Source: Paragorgia papillata
Taxonomy: Eukaryota > Cnidaria > Anthozoa > Scleralcyonacea > Coralliidae
Direction: 5' to 3'
Assembly: GCA_035771165.1 (NCBI GenBank)
Contig: JAWNZC010000322.1
Coordinates: 1,228,001 to 1,292,000 of the forward strand
Length of the DNA stretch: 64,000 nt
Positions within the stretch are counted from its first letter, which is position 1. Every line of letters starts with the position of its first letter. The position numbers and the translations under genes are program-made. The notes beneath the pieces are model-generated. The model was not told where the DNA came from. It worked only from the letters and a program-made list of their open reading frames with translations, and did no database searches. Shown here one piece after another: positions 33,005-45,000 of the stretch.

Positions 33005-34223
33005 CAAGATTTAAATTTATTACTTTTGTCATTTCAATTATTAGTATAGTCTTTCGGTGATTAGTAACTATTTTGAGCATTAATGTACCTGAACTCATAC
33101 AGATTTGGGTTGCCTGAGCGTTTCCCAATCCTCATTTGATGGTCTCTAACCATCAAATTACTCTTTAACCATGCACATCTTGACAGATTTCAGCCGTCAG
33201 GACATATTTTAATCCTTGAAGAAGGAATTGAAAAACTTCAACAACAAGTCGGTTGTCCTTCCAACACTTGATAAAAGGTAAAAATTCTGTTGTCAACCAC
33301 TGTACGCGTGCATGCATGGGTTTTATATGGAAAATTTTGTGATGCTGCAATGAAACACGGTTTCTCTCTACTCGTCTAAAATTTGTATTGAAATGCACGC
33401 ATGTTAAGAAAAAAAATCACCTGACCCTCGGATTATTTTGTCGTGAAACCCATATATATATATATAGAAGTTTTATTAACGCAATCTGAGCGAATTCGAC
33501 CACTTGTTTTAACGATTCTCTCCACTTCACAAAACTGTATATTGCCTTTAATCACTTGGATAGCCGTATTTTCGACTTTAGTCAGTTTGCCAAGGCCATG
33601 CCAGAGGCCCAAACCATGCACCACCACTGACAGAAACTTTGCGCGGTGCATGAAATAACAGACTTCTTTCTCGCTCTAGCACCCGTTTTGGTAAAAGTGA
33701 TGCGCAACTGCTTGTTGCATTTAGGGCAGGCTAGTTCTGAGTCACAATCTGGGGTTTTTAACGACTTAAAGTAAGAAATAATCGAGAAATATTAAACAAA
33801 GTGAGACCAAATGAATACGATCGGGGGACTACTAATATTGCATGGCCAGCTGTCAAGTCATTTAATCGGGTATATGAAGGATAGTCTCTACTTTCTCTGG
33901 AAAGGATTGGTTTTTACCACACCAACTTCAGATAACCAAAGTATATATATATACTTATATACGAACTTCAATGACACTTGGTTGGAAATGTCTGTTACGG
34001 ACGTGTACGTTGCCTTCGTGTATTTATCTATTACTTATCATATCAACAACGACGCGTTCCTTTGTGATACCGTAATATTTATTATTTCTCTTCACCAAGA
34101 CGCCTTTGCAACATCTGAAGCAGATGGAATGCTTTATAGTAGAGTTATCCCTTCGTGTTTTTTCTCCGCGATTATCACTCTACATCCAAATGTTGAACAA
34201 TTTGCGCCCGGCAGTACTTAATA
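33005..34223. other. intergenic, nothing recognised
   Basis: Contains two short TA tracts (near 33450 and 33945) and open frames without recognisable domains. Confidence 0.5.
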
Positions 34224-34774
34224 GGGGGCGATTACATGCATGGACCGGGCTGGCCTGGTTAACCGGGATCGCCCGCTTTATATATCAAACGCATCTTTTT
34301 TTTAACATTTCGATTACATGGCAAGCGTGCTAGCCTGGTTTGCTGAGATCCCGGTTGTCGCAACCGGCTAGCCCAGTTAACCGGGATGAAAATGTCCATA
34401 TGTAATCGTTTTCATCCCGGCAAACCGGGCTGAAAAACTGTTGAACTCGCTTCGATACGCTTTGTTCGTTTGCTTGACTGTGTGAATAAATAGTGCTGAA
34501 AGGAACTGAAATAGAACATCAAAACGTTGTTCGTGTGTTTCGTGATCATAGCGAAACTTAATAAATTGAATTAGTCTTCGTGAAGACGCTTTCGTGGACT
34601 ATATAATAATCTTTTTATTAAAGATGTGCTTATATAGTGTAAAACTGAAGTAAAACTAACGTAACTTTGCCCTTATTTACTTGATAATTGTGAGTTTCGG
34701 CCTGAAATCATCCCGACGTCAATTCAAAACTTATCCCGGCTTACCGGGCTAGCCCGCTCCATGTAGTCGCTCCC
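34224..34774. mobile_element. TIR element GGGGGCGATTACATG, copy 2
   Basis: Left GGGGGCGATTACATGCATGG and right CATGTAGTCGCTCCC are inverse. The body matches 23709-24501 without the 300-bp extra segment. ACCGGG/CCCGGT words are repeated at both ends. The flanking trinucleotides (ATA, TTA) do not match exactly. Confidence 0.85.
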
Positions 34775-34784
34775 TTACTGAGCG

Positions 34785-34818
34785 TCTAACCATTGAGCTA
34801 TACAAGGACTCAGATGAT
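34785..34818 (-). repeat. tRNA-SINE A-box fragment
   Basis: The minus strand reads GTATAGCTCAATGGTTAGAC, an A-box-like start without a B box following. Confidence 0.5.
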
Positions 34819-34936
34819 TTGAACGTAGGTTGAGTTCGATGTATGACATGCTGCTATGTGCGAGTATGATGATATATGTTAATGCATAGTCCCTGGAATT
34901 GAAGTGCCTGGAAGGCGGCGTACTTCAAAACGCACG

Positions 34937-35095
34937 CTTATTGTTCCCTCTCAATTCTGATCGCGTGGGCGTGGGACGAAAGGGCACGTTTCAGATGTCA
35001 ACTGTTTAGCTTAACTGTTTAGCTATAGCTAAACAGTTGACATCTGAAACGTGCCCCTTCGTCCCACGCGATCAGAATTGAGAGGGAACAATAAG
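34937..35095. mobile_element. 159-bp near-perfect palindromic MITE
   Basis: CTTATTGTTCCCTCTCAATT on the left and AATTGAGAGGGAACAATAAG on the right are exact inverses. Pairing runs nearly to the centre (AACTGTTTAGCT and AGCTAAACAGTT) with a few indels. Confidence 0.92.
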
Positions 35096-35299
35096 TTGTC
35101 ATTTGGTTTGTAAACTATCATTCTCAAACTCATTAATAATTCATGAGCTAATTAGCCAATCAAAGAAAACGCGCAAACTGAATTTATAATTAAGAAATCA
35201 GATAAGAAACGGCACAAACCAGGATCGTTTATTACATTTCTTTACTATAAATTCAACATAAACACCATTGTCTAAGCTAATACGCACCAACATCACTAA

Positions 35300-35583
35300 A
35301 GGCCATGTCACACGAGGCAATTTTCCTTTCAACTTGCAACCCAATTTTTGTCGAAAAAAAACCATTGCAAGTTGCAGTGGGGGTGACACACGCTGCAACT
35401 TGTCTCGTAGCGTTGCGAAAAGTACAAGCTGCTTCTACTTTCTCTGCGACTCGCAACGCAATATTTCGTTGCGAGACTAGTTGCAAACATGGAGTGTCAC
35501 ACGAGGAAATCTTTCATGCAACTTGCAATACAACGCCATTGCGTTGCAAGTTGCAAGGAAAATTGCCTCGTGTGACATGGCCT
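35300..35583. mobile_element. 284-bp TIR MITE with TAA target duplication
   Basis: AGGCCATGTCACACGAGGCA at the left and TGCCTCGTGTGACATGGCCT at the right, TAA at 35297-35299 and 35584-35586. The interior repeats AACTTGCAA and its inverse many times. A PIF/Harbinger-type target size. Confidence 0.93.
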
Positions 35584-35627
35584 TAAGTCCTCTCGCGAAT
35601 TCTACAATAATTGACGATTGAGAAGTT

Positions 35628-35911
35628 ATTTCATAAACTCGTGTATCGTGTTTTACCAGGGCTTACAAACACTCGAGAACAACAAAAATCACTCGGCCTA
35701 TTACCTCGTAATTTCCAATGTTCTCTCGTGTTTGTAAAACATTCGAAAACAGTAAAAATCACTCGGTCTGCAGCCTCGTGATTTTCATTATCCTCTCATG
35801 TTTTACGAAGACTCGAGAACAATGAAAATTACTCGGTTAACAGCCTCGTGATTTTCATTGTCCTCTCGTGTTTGTAACCCCTGGTAAAACACTTCCACTC
35901 GTTTATGAAAT
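35628..35911. mobile_element. TIR element built of three 70-bp hairpin units
   Basis: Left ATTTCATAAACTCGTG and right CACTCGTTTATGAAAT are inverse; GTTTTACCAGGG and its inverse are next. Between them, three 70-bp units begin at 35671, 35741 and 35811 (ACTCGAGAAC-type starts). Each contains AAAATCACTCGG...CCTCGTGATTTT as its own stem. Confidence 0.85.
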
Positions 35912-36619
35912 ATTCCTTCGCTGTTTAGTGTTCTCCAGTTAGTTTTCAAGCAAATCGCTGACGTCGTTGCAGGGCCGCCGAGAGAAATTTTGGCCCCTAG
36001 CCAATTGAAAATGTTATAGAGGGCCCCATAACGGTAATAACATAAAAAGCCCAATGGCAGTAAAAAAGCCGTACAAGTGCCACGATCCACCATGACAGTG
36101 ACAAACCATTAGGAACCCAATGCAATGTAACGATCTATATATACTAAAACTTCAGTTGTTGATTATTATAGAACTGAATTTATTGTTCAACATTTCAGAT
36201 AATGTATTCTTTTGCTTTGTTTCGTTAAAAATGCGCCCCTTTCGACCGTGGCCCCCTGATTAACGACCAGGCTGTCCCCCCTTCTCGTCAGGCCTGCGTC
36301 GTTGCTTCTCCAAATGCCGTCACCAAAATAAATTCCAAATTAGAAATCTTCGCTCAGAGTCTGTAAGACGCAACCTGTAGCTTGCTATGTAGCTTGCACT
36401 AAGTTTAATTCATTGCGTAAGAACTGCTCGCTTGGTTTCAAAAATACCAATTGTCGCTAATTTGCCTATATAATTGTTAAGTCACACACATATATACCGT
36501 TTTTGTCCTACCATCTCAATTGTCTTTAAACTCTGCAGTTCGCTTTTCGACTAAGCGTTCATTCCCTCTTTTCGGTCATCCTGAGAAATGCAAAAGGTAT
36601 AAAAAGTAAATACAAGTAA

Positions 36620-39603
36620 GGCTCTGTTTACATGAAGCGGATTGACAGTCCAATCGAATCGAAAAAACGCGAGTGAAGTCAATCCGGTGTCAAGCGAAAT
36701 TTATGACCTCTGCGAAATACCTGACCGAGCGTGACGGGTCATGTATTTCGCGCGTGTAGGCGCGAAATACATGACCGCTTGCTAAATATCTGAGGCCTGG
36801 GTCGAACCATAATGGCCGTCGAAGGAAACGAATTATCTAATGTTTATATATGTATAAGATGTTTATAATGTATCGCATCCACCTCCGAAACTGGATTTAA
36901 TTTGATATTGATGAAGGACGATGGAAGGCACACCTTATCAGTCGAAAACAAGCCAAGAAACTATCTGCTCTCCGCGAGATTTCGCCACATTCAGAAAGAT
37001 TTCAGTGGTTTAGCTTCTTCCTTGACAGAAATTCATGATAGATTGGTAGGAACGTTTAATTTGCTGTGGAAGTATTCATCAAGGCCATGAATATCTTATA
37101 TTTGCAACGAGACTGTCAAGACATACTGTATATTGTCATTTTTTTTTTCACCCACAGTATTTGTAGTTTTTTGGCGCACAAATAATAAATGTTTGAAAAT
37201 CTTTGGTGCAGAGAATTCTGAAATTCACCCTGGCTGTTTATGGCGTTATAAATTTCATTGGTCATAATCCATTACAGTTTACACTTAACTGATCCAAGGA
37301 GAGATATGTATTATTTCATAACACATAGTTGTTGTGTTGGTATCAAGGATCTACTGTATCATGATTGAAAGAACATGAAAGCTTGCACCCAAAAAAACTG
37401 CACCATAACTATGAGCTCGTCAATCTGCGCCAAAAACGTGCGCCAAAATTTTTGAGGTAAATGCTCTGCGCCAAAGATCTTGGTCAAATACCCCCTCAAA
37501 TTCAGTTTGGATAAACAGCATGAGACACTCTGAATTCAGAGTGAAGACAGCTTTGCCCCATAATAAAGAGTCATGGTGATTCATTATTCACACATGTTTT
37601 ATAAACAGTTGTGCAAAACAACCACCACATACATAATCAGAAAAGTGGTAGTAATTTGTATTTTAAATAATAAAATTATTTCTCTGCTTTGAAAAACCAA
37701 AAGTAGCCACCCTTCTTATCACAAAAAACCTTCTTTTGTGATAATAATTTCTAGTAGAATTATAGTTTTAGGTGTAGGGTTGGTTAGACAAGAGAATTTT
37801 TATTTAGTACCATATTTACATAACATATATAGGGAGTAGGTACAGTATATACAATGATGAGCAAATGTAGCTCTCCACGTGCTCCTAGACCAGCAAAAAA
37901 AGCATGGTTTTACTATTTAAGAGGGAGTCCAAAGGGTTAATAAGTTCTGTTCAAGCACAAATTACAGTATAAGCTGAGAAAGATCATTATAATATAAATA
38001 TATCCTGTAGCTTTGCAAGCCACATTCAAGAAAGCTTATAGAAATCTTAATGCTGGTGCCAGTTGTTCAAAGGTTGATTAGAGCTAATACTGGGTGAAAT
38101 GTTTTATTTCAGTCCATTCCGACAAATATGTAGTGTTATAATTTCAAACTTCACTAGCTTGCACACAGGATTTACTTTGTACATGATTTCCGAAATACAT
38201 GTAGGTGTGTAGGCTAAAAGTTCACTTGATAAAAAACCTTTACCACTTATCAATTATTATGCAGTTGCCCTGACAAGAAGTAGCTTAACTTTCCTAAGCA
38301 AGTCCAGAGAATTGCTCTCAATATTTAAATAATCCAGGATTAACCTAATTTACTTTTGAATAACTGGGCCCATTGGAACTGTATAATTAAATAAATGACT
38401 GTTAACAATAAAAGTTTTGGGAAAGGGCTACCATGAAGAAATTGACCATGTCAGTCACAACCAAGCCAGTCTTCATTGTCATCTTTCCTGCAGATTTTGC
38501 ATACAGCTGTATTTCTTCCACTGCAACAAAAAAAGAATTGCATGTACATGTAGTATGCTGCAAATATTGTTCAATTTAAGACTTTAGTGGTTTATTTTCC
38601 CCTCGTTACTGATGCTTATTTGGCATATTGTGGAATGCAATTTGATCCTAAAAATATATACTTCTGTGGAGGGTAAAACAGAATCTCACAGTTGGAAATT
38701 AACAATGTAACAAAGAAAAACTATTCCGGCAGTTGATGGCATAACAACAACATTTTGCAATGGTTGCAAATTGACTATTACACTTAAATTAATTAAAGGA
38801 CATCTTGCACAGAAGCCTATAACAAAACCAATAACACTTTACGTAAACCAACAGTGTTTATAGTGCAAGTGAATTATTTCTTTACACATGTTTGTTCCTA
38901 AAAATAATACACTAGTATCGAGACAATCTTTATAAATAATTATAGTATGAATACAACAGTCTGAACTGATCCTCGGGTTATCTGAACCGAGTTCTACGTA
39001 CCTTTTATTTACAGCTTTTCGATGGAGGCTTGATTGCTGCAACGCCAACACAGCCAGTGATAGTGTCAGTTGTTGAATTAGCCATTTGTTAACAAAATAT
39101 CAGCGAAAAACGAGAGTAAGGAAGGTTGTAAACGACTGTAGAGATACAGCTGGAACAGTTGCGAAATATATGAGCCAAACTCTATCATGCGCATCATCTG
39201 CGCATGTGCAAAACCATAATAGTCATGTATTTCGCAGGTCACAAATTTCGCGTTACACCTGTCACATGTTTACATGGAGAATCTGATCTGTTTTTGCTTT
39301 TTGTCTGAAGCGATTTTTCAACACTATTTTCCGGGCTTTCCCCAATGTCCGTCATGTTTAACAACACGTACTAACTTCACTCATGCGTATCAAGTCATTT
39401 TAAAGTCAAACCGTGTTTAGATGAATCAGATTGGAGACATTCAATCTCAAGTCAATCCACTCAACTCAACTTCATGGATTGACTTCAGCCATTCGTTTCG
39501 ATCAGATCGAAAACTTTCAATCTTCTTCATGTAAACGCAACAAGGGGAAACAACATGGGAGATTTGACTTGAACACTCTGAATCCGCTTCATGTAAACGG
39601 GCC
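36620..39603. mobile_element. TIR element with GTTTACATGAAGCGG ends, interrupted by a 2.6-kb nested element
   Basis: The left end GGCTCTGTTTACATGAAGCG and right end CGCTTCATGTAAACGGGCC match the element at 12972-14290; the right 340 bp (39260-39603) match its left part inverted. Flanking trinucleotides are TAA and TAT. Confidence 0.78.
36686..39259. mobile_element. 2.57-kb nested element with GGTGT...GCGAAATTT ends
   Basis: Left GGTGTCAAGCGAAATTTATG-ACC and the inverted right GGTGTAACGCGAAATTTGTG-ACC are related, followed by GCGAAATAC(A/C)TGAC. The host element is interrupted exactly here. No transposase or RT was seen in the interior; a 62-codon frame at 36902-37090 has no known domain. Confidence 0.65.
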
Positions 39604-39629
39604 TATGTATCCCTTACGAAAAAAAACAC

Positions 39630-40495
39630 AGTGTGTACACCGTGTGTTCACAGTGTTGTCTCAGTGTTCTCACTTTGCTCGCTGTGTTAACACACGATCG
39701 ATGTATCGCTACTTGACACAGTGCCCACAATAAAATTTTCTCTGTGTGGTCACTCGGTGATTATTTCACACAGTGAAGTTTTCACACTGGTCACTGAGTT
39801 TTTCACTTGTTCGCTATTTTTCACACAGTGCCCACACTGTAAATTTTTTTCTGTGTGGTCATTCAGTGATTATTTCACACAGTGAAGTTTTCACACTGTG
39901 GTCACTGAGTTTGTCACTTGTTCGCTATTTTTCACACAGTGCCCACACTGTAAATTTTTTTCTGTGTGGTCACTCAGTGATTATTTCACACAGTGAAGTT
40001 TTCACACTGTGGTCACTGAGTTTTTCACTTGTTCGCTATTTCTCACACAGTGCCCACACTGTAAAATTTTCTCTGTGGTCACTCAGTGATTATTTCACAC
40101 AGTGAAGTTTTCACACTGTTGTCACTGAGTTTGTCACTTGTTCGCTATTTTTCACACAGTGCCCACACTGTAAATTTTTTTCTGTGTGGTCACTCAGTGA
40201 TTATTTCACACAGTGAAGTTTTCACACTGTGGTCACTGAGTTTTTCACTTGTTCGCTATTTCTCACACAGTGCCCACACTGTAAAATTTTCTCTGTGGTC
40301 ACTCAGTGATTATTTCACACAGTGAAGTTTTCACACTGTTGTCACTGAGTTTGTCACTTGTTCGCTATTTTTCACACAGTGCCCACACTGTAATTTTTTT
40401 TCTGTGTGGCCACTCAGTGATTATTTCACACAGTGACCACACAGTGAAGTTTTCACAGTGTGGTCACTGAATTCTTCACTCAGTGGTCACAAGGT
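39630..40495. repeat. satellite, about 110-bp monomers in a 220-bp higher-order pattern
   Basis: The word TGATTATTTCACACAGTGAA starts at 39758, 39867, 39978, 40087, 40198 and 40307, then a seventh near 40418. Spacings alternate 109 and 111 bp. Alternating variants (CTATTTCTCACACAG against CTATTTTTCACACAG, and TTTTCTCTGTGG against TTTTTTTCTGTGTGG) show a two-monomer higher-order unit. CACACAGTG and CACTGTG words make it rich in short inverted repeats. Open frames through it are by-products. Confidence 0.93.
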
Positions 40496-40839
40496 GTTTG
40501 CTTAAAACTTTATATTAGTAACCTATGTCCATGAAGTAAATTCGAATCAATAGGTATACTTTTCTTTGTATTTTCTAACATATTTCTGAGAGAACGATGT
40601 TTGAAGAAAGCTATTAATAATTCTGCAGGCTATTAAAAATTAAAATCGAAATCTTTATATTAGTTCAATAGTGTTTTTTTGATAAGATGTATGTGGTGAC
40701 GAAAAATCTTTTTCTCAAGTTCCTCACAACATTTTCCATATTATATAAATAAGTTTTGTGGAAACACCACAAAATATTTCTTTGCTAAGCTTTCGGCCTG
40801 TTGACTCAGGCCTGTTGACTCAGGCCTTCATGGTTTTCA

Positions 40840-41035
40840 TCTGACGTCACGTCGGCCATATATTATAGGGACTTTAATATTGGTGCACAGAAACAATGAA
40901 ATGGCGGCCATATAATTTGTGCACAACGTTTATCCTATGGGAATTTAACTCTATTCTTATTAAAAATTACGTATATATTGTTTCACCAACGGGGTCACCG
41001 AGCACGTGAGTGAAAACATCCCATAGCCAGGCCTC
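40840..41035. repeat. dispersed repeat, copy 2 (mate 12405-12560)
   Basis: Contains ATGGCGGCCATATAATTTGT, then CACAACGTTTATCCTATGGG and GGGGTCACCGAGCACGTGAG in the same order as the first copy. Confidence 0.8.
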
Positions 41036-41684
41036 TGCTGAATATAACCGAATAGCTGCACGAGCTCGCTTGATGATGGACAGCTAAACTGTCCGAAACT
41101 AAAAACTGATTTATGAGAAATAAATAATAATTTATTTCCAGTGGGCATGTATACATCGGGTTTTCGAAACTCGAGGAATAATTGGCGGAATGATCCAAAA
41201 TTTCACAAAGACAAACGTATTGACACAATAAACATGTAAGTAAAACAATAATGTTCATAAACTTTTATTTTGTTGAATAATATTATTCGTACGGTAGTGT
41301 TCGCGTTTCAATAATAAAACATGGCTATGTCGGGTTTATAATTATGTAGCCTGCGTGCAGTCCCAGACTGTTTATAAAATAATAAAATCTCACCGAAACC
41401 ACGTCAGTAAGACAAATACACTTTGTACTAGAGATAGGTACACTATTTTTCAGTATATTTAAAAAATTTAAAGCAATTAAGAGGAAATATTCTATCATTT
41501 TGACTTAAATTCTTGTAGCCTATACATAACTGCTCACACCATGAGTTTGGGCGACCTGTGGTTGTTCCGAACGGTTTACAAGCACGGGCTGTTATTAAAA
41601 TATTCACCTTTAAATAGTAGAAGTTGCTATCGCAAGGAAGTGCTGCCTATATACGCTTACAATCGCACACGCCGTTAATAGCTG

Positions 41685-41965
41685 CTGTGTTGATATTTAA
41701 TACCCGAAGAGACTCGACATATGAACGCTGTGTACGTATGTGGAAATACGTTAAATACAGGCAATCATGTCTTGTAAGTGTATTGCAAATTCATATTGTG
41801 TTTTCTATCGGAGAACTGGATTGTGTTTTGACTTTTGTCTGCGACCAATGTGTTTAGACTTGATTGCAGCTTCGATAACGCTTCAGTACCTTCACGTACT
41901 ATATATAGCACTGTGATTTTGCAATAGCCCGAGTGAACGCCTGACGAGGCGTCTTGTTCATAAAG
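41685..41965. repeat. dispersed repeat, copy 2 (mate 32195-32475)
   Basis: Same ordered words as the first copy, on the same strand, with a roughly 40-bp difference before CCCGAGTGAACGC. Confidence 0.75.
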
Positions 41966-42269
41966 AAAAGTCAACTAAAGAAATGAATATTTTTAAATCA
42001 GGTGTTGTAAATCGGATACAAATTCTTCCTGATCGATTTTTCTCAGCTTAAACAGCTTAAATCTTAAGGAGTGTTGATAAACCTGAACATTTAGATGTGT
42101 GAATTGGATAAGTCGTATTCGGCTCGCGTTGTAAATGTCATGCATACAGTTCGACCGCCAATATTGCCGTATATATACCTCTTGCACACGACGTCAAAAC
42201 GGTGGTTCTGGGAGATAATTTCATAGTTCCGACGTTCAACATATCAATGAAGATTTTATATAATATTTA

Positions 42270-42402
42270 AAACACGAGTCAGTGTTCTTCCTCCAATTTC
42301 TAAATACAGCCAAGCAGGTTGAAAATACGAGGCGAAGCCGAGTTTTTTTTAACCAGCTTGGCTGTATTTAGACATCGGAGGATGAACACAGACGAGTGTT
42401 GG
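42270..42402. mobile_element. 133-bp TIR MITE
   Basis: Left TCTAAATACAGCCAAGCAGG and right ACCAGCTTGGCTGTATTTAGA pair, with weaker pairing extending outwards through CTTCCTCC to ACACGAGT. The interior has GAGGCGAAGCCGAGTT, a word also present at 56865. Confidence 0.85.
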
Positions 42403-43463
42403 ATATAGCTTCTCAAACGAATCAATATTTTAAGAGAAAATCGACCTCAAAGTTTGCTAAATTTGTCTGTAATCTTCCTCCGATTTCCAAATACTGATTA
42501 AATATTGATTTCTTTTGAATTTTCTTCATGAATTATATTATTAATGAGTTTGACTGAGAATGTTTATGAGCAGTTGTTTTCTATACCAAGGGAATAAGTG
42601 CTATTTACTTACAAATAATATTTGGTTTCACTTTATTGCACTAAATGCCCCAACACCCATGAACATGCACTATATATTTTTATGCTATAAGTTTAATTTC
42701 TTCCGGATGATTATATATAGCTATTCGCCGAGTGATAATTTATATCCGAGAATGAGTACATGACCACGGATTAAATCTGAAAAATGCGAACACGTAATTA
42801 TGTTATGTAATCTTGAACATACAAAAGTACAATAACCTCTCTATATTACACAGTTACTTTTTGATCTGATTTTTTATCTAACCTAAAAGGAAAAAAATAT
42901 GATTCCTTTATTGTACAGTCTCAATTGACAGTTGAAGGCAATTATCTTTTAGGCCTTTTAATGAAACAAAAGGCAAGAATCTAGTTAATCCAGTGGATTA
43001 GATTGCGCTGAGCGGATTAAATATTGTTCACATTTTCTGCGTTTGTATTTGCTATATATACTGAAGATGTGAACGTGATGTTGGGGTTTGGTTCGTTTGG
43101 AAAGTGTATAAGACTAGCTTGATGCAATATTTTCTAGTAGAAATAATACACAATGTTCTGATGTCATCAGTATTGTGCACATACACTTAATACACTTAGG
43201 CCTTTTAAGTGCGTGGCTTAATTAAGAATTTATATCTTACATTCTGCACTCAAATAGCTTAACAAGTAATGCGTTGCTTATCGGAGAACAACAAGAAGAA
43301 TTCACAGTCAAGAACTTTTTAGTAGCGGCCTTTTTCGCAAGAAATAGTGTGAACCATTTTGTTGAATAATATAGTAACTGACATGAAATCAAATGTCATT
43401 ACTGCCTGCACGGTTAATTGTGTATAGGAGTTGAGAATTTGCATTAGAAATAAAGACTCGTAA
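42403..43463. other. intergenic, nothing recognised
   Basis: Upstream region of the orphan ORF. No TATA box, splice-linked exon or repeat could be assigned with confidence. Confidence 0.5.
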
Positions 43464-44469
43464 AACAAAGAGCATATTATTTTGGAGGGAGACTTTGAAG
43501 TAATTAAAAATCGAGATTATTCTAAGAAGATTTTGACAGGCAGTCATCTATTTATTTTGGGGGAAACTAGATATGCTAAGGCATCTTCAATTATAACGAG
43601 ATGGTTTAAAACATTATCAGGGGATAAACAGTATGGTTATGTCGTGAGAGCTCAAAACATGCTCAAAAGTGCTGCAGGAATTGGAAAGTGGATCTATGAT
43701 TGCTTTTAATTACATAGATAGACAAAAGTCTGCAATCGGCAGTTCAGAAAAGTCTCAAAAGGTACATTCTGCTAATTGGAAAGAAGAAGTACATCTTCGC
43801 AAAGAAGTTGAATCGCTGAAGAAGCAAGAGAGGGAAACCATAAATCGGATATTCTCCGATCAACGCATTGTAGCTCAGCAATTTCGTCGTCGTATGTGCC
43901 GAAGCATTGATCTTATTAAAACTAATGAAAAATTAAAAGAAGATGTTGAAAGTTTTAAGAATGGCAGACATGCAGTCGATCAAAATTCACAAACATCTAA
44001 ATACAGCAAACGCTCTCAGACTCAGTCTTCTCCACCGTCAACCCCTTTCCAAAGAGTGGATACTTTCCCCGGCCAAGACCATAACCGTAGACCGAGACAC
44101 TTGATTCAACGACCTGTAACAGCGAGTGAAAAGCGTGGTAGAATATGGGAGTCAAAGATAAAATCGATGACATGTAACCTGCAAAGGGCAAAGAGTGCAC
44201 CAGCTCTTAGAACAAATGGTAGTTCAAATGTGAAAGAACTAAATACTAGACAACGGCGAAAAACAACAGCTACAGGGCAAACTGAAAGAAGAATAGTTCC
44301 GATAAGTCGTGAGCAGTTCATTCAAAATAGAGTTGCCGAGGTTGCCAAGCAACGAGAAGCTGTCTTGAAATTTATCGATGGGATCGAACATTTACGATTG
44401 CAAAAGAACGTTAACCTGGACTGCTCCAATAAAAATGATCCCCTTGACAAAGACCAACAAAAAAAATGA
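43464..44469 (+). pseudogene. unrecognised coiled-coil ORF broken by one frameshift
   Basis: Two overlapping frames form one protein-like reading. The first is open from 43464 to TAA 43707-43709 and includes FEVIKNRDYSKKIL and MLKSAAGIGKWIYDCF. The second continues from the T-run 43704-43707 (NYIDRQKSA onwards) to TGA 44467-44469. The join lies in the run TTTT, where one extra base explains the shift, either a real mutation or a sequence error. The second part has a charged coiled-coil-like stretch (WKEEVHLRKEVESLKKQERE to KLKEDVESF), a basic Ser/Gln/Arg-rich middle and a helical C-terminus (REQFIQNRVAEVAKQREAVL). No ATG precedes Met in NMLKSAAG, so a 5' exon may be missing. The AAGIGKWI-Y segment faintly recalls dynein heavy-chain pre-stalk sequence. 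Function unknown. Confidence 0.55.
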
Positions 44470-44549
44470 ACGATCTGTATTTCTAGAAAAACTGTTCTCT
44501 TTTGGTTTGTCTAAATCTAAAATTTGTTTAAGAGTGTAAATATATCCTA

Positions 44550-44740
44550 ATTTATACTGGTTACCTCCGCCAAGAGGTCATATGTTTTTACCTCTGTTTG
44601 TCTATGAGTCTGTCTGTCACCAGGATATCTCACAAAATACTCGACACATTTTCATGAAAGTTTGTGGAAAGATTGATTATAAATCATGTGCCGTGCACAA
44701 CAACCTAAGTTGGTGCACAACTTGGTGCACAAAATTATCC
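44550..44740. repeat. dispersed repeat with CCGCCAAGAGGTCATATGTT
   Basis: TTACCTCCGCCAAGAGGTCA, GTCTGTCTGTCACCAGGA and TTTTCATGAAAGTTTG follow the pattern of a widespread invertebrate repeat. A related, diverged inverted copy covers about 18180-18590 (CTTGGCGGAG, GACAGACAAA, CACCAGGAG inverted). Confidence 0.6.
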
Positions 44741-44894
44741 GCTTGAAAATTGTCTACTGTTTAAACTTCAAATCATCTTGTAAATATGACGCGGCGCACG
44801 CCTCCCCCTTGAAATGTGGTAAACAAACCAAATAAGGAATAATGATAATCATAAAAATAATGGGATATACTACCTAAAACGTGATTTAGATTTT

Positions 44895-45000
44895 GCTCCA
44901 AGTGCTGGAAATGCCATTTCAGAGACCCTAAATTCAAAATATTTACGGGCGGGATATTTACGGGGGGGGTGCCCCCGGACCCCCCTACAAATACGGTCAT
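44895..45000. repeat. GGAAATGCCATTTCAGAGAC motif with G-run
   Basis: GGAAATGCCATTTCAGAGAC then CCTAAATTCAAAA, then GGGGGGGTGCCCCC. The motif recurs at 12268 and 17611. Confidence 0.7.

Noticed and set aside
39773..40325. Repetitive open frames resembling a tandem-repeat protein
   Set aside because: Monomer lengths of 109 and 111 bp do not preserve a frame over the array; it is non-coding satellite.
39630..40495. CRISPR-like array
   Set aside because: The repeats have no unique spacers and the window is clearly eukaryotic.
32195..41965. LTR pair of one 9.8-kb retrotransposon
   Set aside because: No gag-pol lies between them and the copies are too diverged with unmatched ends.
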